Assembly (NCBI GenBank): GCA_900543055.1 | Contig: UQQI01000025.1 | Coordinates: 1 to 22,076, forward strand | Direction of reading: 5' to 3' | DNA from: an uncultured Mollicutes bacterium | GTDB taxonomy: Bacteria; Bacillota_I; Bacilli_A; RF39; UBA660 | DNA length: 22,076 nt | Shown: positions 6,465 to 14,572 of the stretch, in pieces | Position numbering within the stretch: the first letter of the stretch is position 1 | Layout: each line of letters starts with the position of its first letter | Notes under the pieces: model-generated | Told to the model about the DNA's origin: nothing | Seen by the model: the letters and a program-made list of their open reading frames with translations, nothing else | Databases searched by the model: none | Position numbers and translations under genes: made by a program

Positions 6465-9155
6465 ATGAAGTACATGACACATGATGAAATAAGAAATACC
6501 TGGTTTAGATTTTTTGAAAATAAAAAACATAAAAAAGTAGAAAGTGCACCATTAATACCAATAAATGATGATAGTCTTTTATGGATTAATGCAGGTGTTA
6601 CACCATTAAAAAAATACTTTGATGGAACAGAAGTACCAGAAAATAGAAGAATAGTAAATATTCAAAAATGTATTAGAACTAATGATATAGAAAATGTTGG
6701 AGTAACAAAAAGACATCAAACTTTCTTTGAAATGATGGGAAACTTTAGTATAGGAGATTATTTTAAAAATGAAGCAATCGAATTTGCATATGAATTACTT
6801 ACAAGTGAAGAATACTTTGGAATAGATAAAAATTTGCTATATGTAACAGTATATACAGAAGATGAAGAAGCAAAAAACAAATGGATTAAAGAGGGACTTG
6901 ATGAATCACACATTATTCCATTAGAAGAAAACTTCTGGGAAATAGGAGAAGGACCATGTGGACCAGACTCAGAAATATTCTTTGATAGAGGAGAAAAATA
7001 CGATCCTAACGGAGATGCTTTAGAATTATTTAAAAAAGACGAAGAACAAGAAAGATACGTAGAAATTTGGAATAATGTATTTAGTCAGTTTAATTCAAAA
7101 CCAGGAGTTGCAAGACACGACTATAAAGAATTACCAAGTAAGAATATAGATACAGGAGCAGGTCTTGAAAGATGGTGTACACTATTCCAACAAGTAGATT
7201 CAAATTTTGAAACAGACTTATTTGTACCAATCATAAAACACATCGAAGAATTAGCAGAATTCGACTATGTTGGACAAAAAGGATTTAAAGTAATTGCAGA
7301 CCATATCCGTGCTATTACATTTGCACTATCAGATGGAGCAACATTTGAAAATGTTGGACGAGGATATGTATTAAGAAGACTTTTAAGAAGAAGTGTTAGA
7401 TTTGGTAAAAATTTAGGAATAGAATGTCCTTTCATGTATAAAATTGTTTCAGACGTAGTAGACGTTATGCAAGAAGCATATCCATATCTAAAAGAAAAAA
7501 GAGCAGAAGTTGAAGCAGCAGTATTAGAAGAAGAAAAATTATTCTTAAAAACTCTTGAAGCAGGAGAAAGAAGATTAAAAGAATTAGTAGAAAATTCAAG
7601 AGATGGCTATATAAGTGGAGAAGACGCATTTAAACTTTATGATACATACGGTTTTCCATTTGAACTTACTGAAGAGTATCTAGAAGAATTAGGTTATAAA
7701 GTGTCAAAAGAAGAATTTGATAAATATATGCAAGCTCAAAAAGATTTAGCAAAGAAAAATGCTAAAAATAAATCATCAATGGCAAGTCAAAAGAAAGTAC
7801 TATTAGACTTTAAAGATGAATCTGAATTTGTTTATGGAATATATAGACAAAGAAGTAATATAATCGCAATATTTAGTAAAGATGAGCAATTAGAATCAGT
7901 TGATCATGACACATATCTAGCAATCAAAAGAACATGTTTCTATGCAGAGTCAGGTGGACAAGTAGCTGATACTGGTATGATTTTAGGAAAAAATTTCAAA
8001 GCTAGAGTAGTAGATGTATTTAAAGGACCAAATGGTCAAAATATTCATAAAGTAAGACTATTAGATGGAAAAATCACAGTAGGTGATGAAGTAGAATTAG
8101 TAGTTGATAAAGATAGAAGAAGAAAAATTGAAAAGAATCACTCAAGCGTACACATGTTACAATATGCACTACAACAAACAGTATCAAATACAATTAAACA
8201 AGCAGGAAGTTATGTTGACGACGAAAGATTAAGATTCGACTTTAACTATTCTGGTAAAATGACTGATGAAAAATTATTAGAAGTTGAAAAATTTGTTAAT
8301 GAAATGATTAATGAAAACATCATTGTCTCAACAGAAATAATGCCATTAGATAAAGCAAAAAAATTAGGAGCTATGGCCTTATTTAGTGAAAAATATGGAA
8401 AAAATGTAAGAGTTGTAAAAATAGGCAAATCTATAGAATTATGTGGAGGAACTCATGCAACTAATACAAAAGAAATAGAAAAATTTGCTATATATAATTG
8501 TGAATCTAAAGGAAGTAACATCTATAGAATAGAAGCTACAACAGGAAGTAAAATTGAAAGTATTATATATGACACAATAAAGCCATATACAGACGAAAAA
8601 GTAAAATTACTAATAAAAGCACGTGAAATACTTGAAGAAACAAGAAAAAACGGAATAAAGTTAGAATTTGATGTAGATATAAACAATGATAAACCAGAGT
8701 CATATAAAGACATAATATTTAATAGAAATGAATTACAATATGTTCATCAAGAAGTAAAAGACTTAGAAAAAAAATACTTCGAAATAAAAGAAAAACAAAC
8801 ACTACAAAACTTAGACATCTACAAAGAACATATAAAAGTAATAAATGATGTAGAAACATTAATCATGAAATTAGATAATAAAGACACTAATTTATTAAAA
8901 AGTATCGCAGATGAATTAATTAATGAAATGAATAATGCTTTCATCTTCTTCATCAATATAAAAGAAGATAACAGTGTAAACTTTATCGCAAAATCAACAT
9001 CATTTGTAAATGCTGGATTAATAGTAAAAGACGCATCAATTTCATCTAATGGAAATGGAGGTGGTTCCCCTAAATTTGCACAAGGTGGAGGAAAAACTTC
9101 CGAAAATATAGATGAAATAATTAAACACATTGAAAAGGTAATAAACAATGAATAA
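6465..9155 (+). CDS. alaS: Alanine-tRNA ligase
   Basis: Charges tRNA-Ala with alanine in the cytoplasm and clears mischarged Ser/Gly. The 896 residues have the full family layout. The class II catalytic domain includes WINAGVTPLKKYFDG, RHQTFFEMMGNFSIGDYF, WEIGEGPCGPDSEIFFD and DTGAGLERW. The editing domain has its zinc motifs HSSVH (559-563) and CGGTH (660-664). The C-terminal oligomerisation domain ends in GNGGGSPKFAQGGG. Length is close to usual (about 870-880). AGGAG at 6452-6456 serves the ATG. The GCU-specifying T-box at the head of the operon fits this gene. The last eight bases overlap holA. Confidence 0.98.
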   Translation: MKYMTHDEIRNTWFRFFENKKHKKVESAPLIPINDDSLLWINAGVTPLKKYFDGTEVPENRRIVNIQKCIRTNDIENVGVTKRHQTFFEMMGNFSIGDYFKNEAIEFAYELLTSEEYFGIDKNLLYVTVYTEDEEAKNKWIKEGLDESHIIPLEENFWEIGEGPCGPDSEIFFDRGEKYDPNGDALELFKKDEEQERYVEIWNNVFSQFNSKPGVARHDYKELPSKNIDTGAGLERWCTLFQQVDSNFETDLFVPIIKHIEELAEFDYVGQKGFKVIADHIRAITFALSDGATFENVGRGYVLRRLLRRSVRFGKNLGIECPFMYKIVSDVVDVMQEAYPYLKEKRAEVEAAVLEEEKLFLKTLEAGERRLKELVENSRDGYISGEDAFKLYDTYGFPFELTEEYLEELGYKVSKEEFDKYMQAQKDLAKKNAKNKSSMASQKKVLLDFKDESEFVYGIYRQRSNIIAIFSKDEQLESVDHDTYLAIKRTCFYAESGGQVADTGMILGKNFKARVVDVFKGPNGQNIHKVRLLDGKITVGDEVELVVDKDRRRKIEKNHSSVHMLQYALQQTVSNTIKQAGSYVDDERLRFDFNYSGKMTDEKLLEVEKFVNEMINENIIVSTEIMPLDKAKKLGAMALFSEKYGKNVRVVKIGKSIELCGGTHATNTKEIEKFAIYNCESKGSNIYRIEATTGSKIESIIYDTIKPYTDEKVKLLIKAREILEETRKNGIKLEFDVDINNDKPESYKDIIFNRNELQYVHQEVKDLEKKYFEIKEKQTLQNLDIYKEHIKVINDVETLIMKLDNKDTNLLKSIADELINEMNNAFIFFINIKEDNSVNFIAKSTSFVNAGLIVKDASISSNGNGGGSPKFAQGGGKTSENIDEIIKHIEKVINNE

Positions 9156-10080
9156 TTTTCTAATAGAAACTGAAGATACATTACTAATTCAAAAAAAGGA
9201 AGAAGAGTTAATCAAGAAAAACAAATTTCAAGATGCTGAAATATCAAGTTTTGATATAGAAGAAACACCTCTAGAAAATGCTCTAGAGGCCCTTGATACT
9301 TATGGTTTTTTAAGTAATCAAAAAGTTATAATAATTAAAAATATTGAAGTATTAAACTATAATGACAACAAAAAAGACCTAGATCATTTATTTAAGTACT
9401 TAGATAATTCTTCATCTGATAATTTATTAGTATTTGAATCAAAGAAGTTAGATAATAAAACAAAAACCGCAAAAGAATTAAAAAAGAAATGTCAAACAAT
9501 AAATTTAGAAGTAAACACTAAAGCCTTTATAAAAAATGAATTAAAAGATTTTGATATTTCTCAAGATACGATTAATTTACTAGATGAATATTGTTTGGGA
9601 GATATTTCTAAAATAGCAAACGAATGTGAAAAACTAAAAAATTATAAATGCGATGAGAAAAAAATAACTAAAGAAGATATATTAGAACTTGTTGTAAAAA
9701 AACAAGGTGATATGAAAGAAACTACATTTCAATTCTCACGTGCATTAGCTGAAAAAAATAAAAAGGAAGCACTTAAATTATACAATGTACTTCTAGAAGA
9801 AAATAACGATTCGATAGCAATACTAGGACTACTTGCTAGTCAATTAAGAATAATATATCAAGTAAAAATATTAGAAAATAGAAGAATGTCTGATAGAGAA
9901 ATAGCAAGTGTATTAGAAGAAAAAGAATTTAGAATAAAAAAAACAAGAGAACTTACAAAATATTATAGCGAAAAAGAAATAAGAAACTTAATAATATCAT
10001 TAGAAGATATAGATTTAAAAATGAAAACTACAGACATCGATTCAAAAAATCTATTAGAATTATTTATAACTAATATGTAA
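9148..10080 (+). CDS. holA: DNA polymerase III subunit delta
   Basis: The delta subunit of the clamp loader opens the beta clamp during replication. The 310-residue product starts with the nucleotide-fold domain typical of HolA (NFLIETEDTLLIQKKEEELI), contains the clamp-binding region LDTYGFLSNQKVIIIKN at about 49-65, a lid-type middle domain around LLDEYCLGDISKIANECEKL, and a helical collar domain at the C-terminus (FQFSRALAEKNKKEALKLYN..LLASQLRIIYQ). The ATG lies within the end of alaS, so its translation is coupled to alaS and its message may be partly under the Ala T-box. A strong hairpin follows directly after the stop. Confidence 0.9.
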   Translation: MNNFLIETEDTLLIQKKEEELIKKNKFQDAEISSFDIEETPLENALEALDTYGFLSNQKVIIIKNIEVLNYNDNKKDLDHLFKYLDNSSSDNLLVFESKKLDNKTKTAKELKKKCQTINLEVNTKAFIKNELKDFDISQDTINLLDEYCLGDISKIANECEKLKNYKCDEKKITKEDILELVVKKQGDMKETTFQFSRALAEKNKKEALKLYNVLLEENNDSIAILGLLASQLRIIYQVKILENRRMSDREIASVLEEKEFRIKKTRELTKYYSEKEIRNLIISLEDIDLKMKTTDIDSKNLLELFITNM

Positions 10081-10081
10081 A

Positions 10082-10114
10082 AAAAGGTAAAAGAAAGAAA
10101 ATCTTTTACCTTTT
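10082..10114. terminator. Bidirectional terminator between holA and rarA
   Basis: A 12-base perfect stem, 10082-10093 with 10103-10114, loop of nine bases, A-rich on the left and T-rich on the right. It ends the alaS operon on the plus strand and rarA on the minus strand, whose stop codon (10113-10115) overlaps the arm. Confidence 0.88.
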
Positions 10115-11333
10115 AATTTGATTTATTTTTTATATTTTCAAGTCTTTCATAAATCTCTTTTAATTGTTTCTCATATCCAATATCTTTTGGAACATAATAT
10201 TTCTTATTCTTTAATTTATTTGGAAGATATTGTTGAACCACATATGCTCCTTTATAGTCATGAGGATATTTATAGTCCGGAGAATCAGTTTTTATATGAT
10301 TTGGTATAGTTCCAACATCTCCTTTTTCAATATCTTCAAGTGCTGCATCAAAAGCAATATGCCCTGTATTGCTTTTAGGAGATAGAGCCATCTCAGCAAC
10401 TATTGTTCCAATAGGAATTCTGCCTTCTGGTAGACCAACTCTTAAAGTAGCATTGATTGCTGCATCAAGTCTTGGTCCAATTGCTGGGTTTGCAAGTCCA
10501 ATATCTTCATAAGCAATAACAGAAAGTCTTCTAAATAGTGATTCTAAATCTTCCTCATAAACTAGTCTTGCTGCATAATGTAATGCAGCATCAACATCAC
10601 TTCCACGAATTGACTTTTGAAGTCCGCTAAGAACATCATAATGTCCATCACCATTCTTATCTGAAAAGAAAACAGGCTTATTATTAATCATTCTAATCTT
10701 TTTTTCATTCACAACTTTATCATCAGTTGCATAATAAGATATCTCAAGTAAATTATAAGCATATCTTAAGTCATTTCCAGAAAGTTTTGCAATTAAATCA
10801 ATACTTTTATCATCAATTACAATATCGGGCAAAAAACCACTATTAGCAGCCCTTTTAAGACCAATAACAATATCATCATATTCAAGAGGTTCAAGTTCAA
10901 ATAATTGACATCTACTCCTAATAGCCGGATTAATAGCATGATAAGGATTAGAAGTAGTCATACCAATTAAAGTAATAAGACCAGATTCAAGCTGAGGAAG
11001 TAAAATATCTTGCTTATCTTTATTAAGCCTATGAATCTCATCCATAATAAGAACAATACCATCATACATTTTTGCTTCTTCAATAACAATATCTAAATCC
11101 TTCTTAGTATTAATAGTAGCATTTAAAAATCTATATCTAACACCTAAGTCATTAACAATAGCATTCGCAATAGAAGTCTTACCAATACCAGGTTTACCAT
11201 ATAAAATCATAGAAAAAATCTTCTTATTCTTAACTAAATTAGTTAAAATCTTTCCAGAACCAATTAAATGTCTTTGTCCAATAATATCATTAATACTCTT
11301 AGGAGCAAGTTTTAAAGCTAAAGGCTTATCCAT
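10113..11333 (-). CDS. rarA: Replication-associated recombination ATPase RarA/MgsA
   Basis: An AAA+ ATPase related to clamp loaders, acting on stalled replication forks. The 406-residue product begins MDKPLALKLAPKSINDIIGQ, has Walker A GKPGIGKT at 46-53, Walker B with IMDEIHRL (D98, E99), sensor 1 in GMTTSNP, and an arginine finger in the AIRSRCQLF segment. The C-terminal tetramerisation part has GSDVDAALHYAARL, SVIAYEDIGLANP and PNHIKTDSPDYKYPHDY, all family hallmarks. A longer frame opens with TTG at 11348, but ggtga is spaced five bases before the ATG at 11333, which gives the normal N-terminus. Single-gene unit, convergent with holA. Confidence 0.96.
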   Translation of the reverse strand: MDKPLALKLAPKSINDIIGQRHLIGSGKILTNLVKNKKIFSMILYGKPGIGKTSIANAIVNDLGVRYRFLNATINTKKDLDIVIEEAKMYDGIVLIMDEIHRLNKDKQDILLPQLESGLITLIGMTTSNPYHAINPAIRSRCQLFELEPLEYDDIVIGLKRAANSGFLPDIVIDDKSIDLIAKLSGNDLRYAYNLLEISYYATDDKVVNEKKIRMINNKPVFFSDKNGDGHYDVLSGLQKSIRGSDVDAALHYAARLVYEEDLESLFRRLSVIAYEDIGLANPAIGPRLDAAINATLRVGLPEGRIPIGTIVAEMALSPKSNTGHIAFDAALEDIEKGDVGTIPNHIKTDSPDYKYPHDYKGAYVVQQYLPNKLKNKKYYVPKDIGYEKQLKEIYERLENIKNKSN

Positions 11334-11349
11334 AAAAATCACCACCAAT

Positions 11350-11378
11350 ATAATAACAAAAAATACATATTTTTTAAA
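11350..11378 (-). promoter_or_regulatory. Promoter of rarA
   Basis: On the minus strand TTTAAA (11378-11373), a 17-base spacer, then TATTAT (11355-11350) preceded by TGT. The start codon is 16 bases beyond, so the leader is about ten bases. Confidence 0.5.
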
Positions 11379-11416
11379 GTTATAACTCTAATAAAAAGAC
11401 AAAAAAAACAATATTA

Positions 11417-11425
11417 TGTTATAAT
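11417..11425 (+). promoter_or_regulatory. Extended -10 promoter of the SleB-like hydrolase gene
   Basis: TGT at 11417-11419 followed by TATAAT at 11420-11425; agaggt (11431-11436) and the ATG at 11442 follow closely. No -35 match. Divergent from the rarA promoter, 40 bases apart. Confidence 0.55.
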
Positions 11426-11441
11426 AATCAAGAGGTAAAAA

Positions 11442-12419
11442 ATGAAAGCAGTATTATTTTTAGAAACAACGTGTCAATCACCAATATTGCAAGTAGCAAT
11501 AAAATTGACTAAAAACATTTTAATTTTATTACAAATAATAGGTCCAATTATTTTAATTGGTTCTTTAGTGTATTCTTTTATTCAAATGACTATTAATCCA
11601 GACGATAAAAAAATGCCTAAAAAAATAATTAATAAATTTATAGCAGCAATAGTTTTATTCTTCTTGCCAACAATTATGAATGCTACTATGGGATTATTAG
11701 GTTCAACTTTTATTATAAGTGATTGTTGGAATGCAAAGCTTGAAGTTAGTTATAATCCTAATTATATTAAAACAACAGATAATGATAAATTAAAAAAATC
11801 ATTTTTAACAAATCCTAGTGAATATGAACATGGAAATAAAAAAGAGGATACATCATCTAGTGATGGTTCAACAACTACTGCAACGGGTAAAGGAAACTTT
11901 GTAAAATATAGTATGTCGGACCAACAACTAAAACAAATAACAGCACTCGCTCTTCATGAACAAGGAACAACAAAAGGAGCAGCAGCAGAGGCATCTCTTA
12001 TGGCTAATAGATTTGAAATGTATGGTTCAAAATATGGAACTGGTTCAGCTGGTTTAGTTAACTATGTAAGATCATCTGGATGGTTTGCTAATGCAGCAAC
12101 TCATATGGCAGACTTTGGTGTTGTTACATCTGCTGCTTATAGTGCGGTTAAACAAGTACTTGTAGAAGGCAAAAGAACACTACCAAAATATGTAGATGAA
12201 CATGACTGTTTCAGTGATTTATCAAGTGTTACAAATAATGGAGCAGCAATTTCTATAACGAATAGAAATTCATATAAGAAAAATGTATCTAAAATTCATA
12301 ATAGATATGGAGCAACTTACACATTTTATTCTTTCCCTGCAAGTGGAAGTGACCCATTTGGATATACTAGTGAAAGTAATAGACAAAAGTATGGAGATGA
12401 TTGTTATAGTATCGACTAA
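11442..12419 (+). CDS. Membrane-anchored SleB-like cell-wall hydrolase with VirB2/TrbC-like head
   Basis: The 325-residue product has two membrane helices at about 25-49 and 65-88, linked by a cytoplasmic Lys-rich loop (NPDDKK at 52-57). The size and layout recall VirB2/TrbC pilin-like proteins, though family membership is not proven. Cysteines C11 and C95 would both face outside and could pair. A Ser/Thr-rich linker (about 125-152) leads to a domain (about 155-325) that resembles SleB-type hydrolases: LKQITALALHEQGTTKGAAAEASLMANRF, with E173 in the place of the catalytic glutamate. SleB enzymes cleave peptidoglycan during germination; this assignment is by motif only. C256 and C321 may form a second disulfide. 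The N-terminal module is shared with the gene at 17005. It heads an operon with the recombinase and deoB. Confidence 0.7.
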   Translation: MKAVLFLETTCQSPILQVAIKLTKNILILLQIIGPIILIGSLVYSFIQMTINPDDKKMPKKIINKFIAAIVLFFLPTIMNATMGLLGSTFIISDCWNAKLEVSYNPNYIKTTDNDKLKKSFLTNPSEYEHGNKKEDTSSSDGSTTTATGKGNFVKYSMSDQQLKQITALALHEQGTTKGAAAEASLMANRFEMYGSKYGTGSAGLVNYVRSSGWFANAATHMADFGVVTSAAYSAVKQVLVEGKRTLPKYVDEHDCFSDLSSVTNNGAAISITNRNSYKKNVSKIHNRYGATYTFYSFPASGSDPFGYTSESNRQKYGDDCYSID

Positions 12420-13317
12420 AAGTATAGAACAAACAATAAATGATTTTATTAATTACTGTATATTTGAAAAAGGCTTATCAGATAAAACTAAAGAATCATA
12501 TTACAACGACTTAAATATTTATAAGGAATATTTAAATAATAATAAAAAATATAATGTAGATGACATCGAAGCAAGTGATATAAAAGATTTCATAAAAGAA
12601 AGAAATAGTGAAGAAACTACAACTATAGCTCATAATCTTACAGTAATAAAAAATTATCACGCTTACTTATTAAAAGAAAAAATTGTAAGAGAAAATGTAT
12701 CTGAATTTATTGAAAGGCCTAAACTAAAAAAATCACTTCCAAAGGCTTTAAGTTTTGAAGAAGTAGATAAACTATTAGATATCAAACTATCTACACCATT
12801 TGACTATCGTAATAAAGCTATGCTAGAATTGATGTATGGCTGTGGCCTTAGAGTAAGTGAACTAGTCTCTTTAGAAACAACAGACATCGATACAACTAAT
12901 TGCATAGTTAAAATATCTGGTAAAGGTAATAAAGAAAGAGAAGTTCCATTAGGTGAATATTCAATTTACTATTTAAATGAATATTTAAAAGTAAGAAAAA
13001 GTCTATTAAAAAAGAAACCATGTAATAAATTATTTTTAAATAACCATGGTTTAGGAATGACTAGACAAGGTTTTTTTAAAAATTTAAAACAAATATTAAA
13101 AGAAAAAGGGTTAAATCAGAATATATCACCACATACACTAAGACATTCATTTGCTACTCATCTTATAAATAGAGGAGCAGATTTACGTAGTATTCAAGAA
13201 ATGTTAGGTCACTCAGATATTTCAACAACAAGAATATATACTAAAGTAAGTGATGAAAAGGTAATAGATGATTATAATAAATTTCATCCAAGAAGTCATA
13301 AAGAAGGAGATAATTAA
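12391..13317 (+). CDS. xerD: Tyrosine recombinase XerC/XerD
   Basis: Resolves chromosome dimers at dif by site-specific recombination. The N-terminal SAM-like domain (INDFINYCIFEKGLSDKTKESYYNDL) is followed by the catalytic domain with all residues present: R in GCGLRVSELVSL, K in GKGNKERE, HTLRHSFATHL (H and R), the LGHSDISTT histidine and the IYTKV tyrosine. Start is uncertain: the open frame reaches back to 12283 but family similarity begins near 12415, so ATG at 12391 or 12397 is likely; neither has a well-spaced ribosome binding site. Both overlap the end of the SleB-like gene, so translation is probably coupled. In Bacillus, xerD also precedes the phosphopentomutase gene, as here. Confidence 0.9.
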   Translation: MEMIVIVSTKSIEQTINDFINYCIFEKGLSDKTKESYYNDLNIYKEYLNNNKKYNVDDIEASDIKDFIKERNSEETTTIAHNLTVIKNYHAYLLKEKIVRENVSEFIERPKLKKSLPKALSFEEVDKLLDIKLSTPFDYRNKAMLELMYGCGLRVSELVSLETTDIDTTNCIVKISGKGNKEREVPLGEYSIYYLNEYLKVRKSLLKKKPCNKLFLNNHGLGMTRQGFFKNLKQILKEKGLNQNISPHTLRHSFATHLINRGADLRSIQEMLGHSDISTTRIYTKVSDEKVIDDYNKFHPRSHKEGDN

Positions 13318-13318
13318 A

Positions 13319-14485
13319 ATGAAATTTAAAAGAATTTTTCTAATGGTACTTGATTCATTAGGAGTAGGGGAGACAACTGATGCAATTAACTTTGATGATG
13401 TAGGTGCAAATACCCTAGGACATATTAATGAACAATGTGATTTGTTTATACCAAATCTAAAAAAAATAGGATTCTTAGATACATTAACTTTGTCAGATAA
13501 CCAAAATGTTGATGCATACTATACAATTGCTAAACCAAATAACGCTGGAAAAGATACTCTAAATGGGCATTACGAAATAGTAGGAATTAAAAATGATATA
13601 CCATTTAAAACATTTAATCAAGGGTTTGTATACGATGTCTTAAATGGGATAGAAGAAATAACTGGTAGAAAAGTAATAGGAAACAAATGTTGTCATGATA
13701 ATTCAATTATAAATGAATTAGGAGAAAGACAATACAATTATGGTTCATTAATTATATACACATCTGCCGATTCAGACTTACAAGTGGCAGCACATGAAGA
13801 TTCAATTCCAATATCTACATTATATGAGTATTGCGAAAGAATAAGAGCTTTAACTTTAAAAGATGATTATAGAATTGCTAGAATAATTGCAAGACCATTT
13901 ACCGGTACTCCAGGACACTATAAGTTAATTAATTCTGGAAGAAAAGATTATGCAGTAAAGCCACCTAGAAAAACAATTCTAGATAGCTTATGTGAAAGTA
14001 ATTATAATGTAATTGGAATTGGTAAAATTAATGATATATTTGATGGTCAAGGAATAAATAAACAAATAAAAGCAACTAATAATACTGAAGCAATCAATAA
14101 ATTTACTGATATTATAGATAAAAATTTTACAGGTTTATGTATGGTTAATCTAAGTGATTTTGATAGTTTATATGGTCATACAAGAGATGTAGAAGGATAT
14201 GCTAAAGCAATAGAAGAATTAGATGTAGATATTCCAATAATTATTAATAAACTTGATTTAGATGATTTATTAATAATAACAGCAGACCATGGAAACGATC
14301 CCACATTTAAAGGAAACGATCATACTAGAGAAAATTTACCAGTAATAATTTATAGTAGAAATTTTAAAAATCCTAAAAGATTGCCTCAATTTGAAACATT
14401 AGCAAATATTGGAGCAACAATAGCAGATAACTTTGATTTAGAAAAAACAGAAATAGGTACAAGCATTTTAGATGAATTAGAATAA
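13319..14485 (+). CDS. deoB: Phosphopentomutase
   Basis: Interconverts ribose/deoxyribose 1-phosphate and 5-phosphate in nucleoside salvage and breakdown, using Mn2+. The 388-residue product has the usual length and motifs: FLMVLDSLGVGE with metal ligand D12, GKDTLNGHYE with the phosphorylated-type T80, YTSADSDLQVAAHE (149-160), LSDFDSLYGHTRD with D281 and H287, and TADHGNDPTFKGNDHTRE with D323, H324 and H335. A longer frame opens at 13268, but AAGGAGA (13304-13310) and the family N-terminus MKFKRIFLMVLDS set the start at 13319. One departure from family consensus: the segment after GNK is CCHDNS instead of PASGTE. It follows the recombinase stop by one base and is closed by a terminator. Confidence 0.95.
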   Translation: MKFKRIFLMVLDSLGVGETTDAINFDDVGANTLGHINEQCDLFIPNLKKIGFLDTLTLSDNQNVDAYYTIAKPNNAGKDTLNGHYEIVGIKNDIPFKTFNQGFVYDVLNGIEEITGRKVIGNKCCHDNSIINELGERQYNYGSLIIYTSADSDLQVAAHEDSIPISTLYEYCERIRALTLKDDYRIARIIARPFTGTPGHYKLINSGRKDYAVKPPRKTILDSLCESNYNVIGIGKINDIFDGQGINKQIKATNNTEAINKFTDIIDKNFTGLCMVNLSDFDSLYGHTRDVEGYAKAIEELDVDIPIIINKLDLDDLLIITADHGNDPTFKGNDHTRENLPVIIYSRNFKNPKRLPQFETLANIGATIADNFDLEKTEIGTSILDELE

Positions 14486-14514
14486 AGATAAGTGTTAAAA
14501 TTCACTTATTTTTT
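14485..14514 (+). terminator. Intrinsic terminator after deoB
   Basis: Stem 14488-14494 (ATAAGTG) pairs with 14503-14509, extended outward by A-T pairs and one G-U pair, with an eight-base loop and a run of eight T. Confidence 0.8.
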
Positions 14515-14545
14515 TTGAAAATATAATAGTAGATAATTCCATAAA

Positions 14546-14570
14546 AAAAACTAAGTTTTTCTTAGTTTTT
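14546..14570 (-). terminator. Intrinsic terminator of the surface-protein gene
   Basis: A ten-base perfect stem, 14546-14555 with 14561-14570, and a five-base loop. On the minus strand it lies just beyond the stop codon and runs into a T tract. Could also end read-through from deoB. Confidence 0.8.
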
Positions 14571-14572
14571 AA

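Noticed and set aside
12283..12390. Upstream extension of the recombinase frame
   Set aside because: It overlaps the SleB-like gene for over 100 bases, has no similarity to recombinases and no ribosome site; family similarity begins near 12415.
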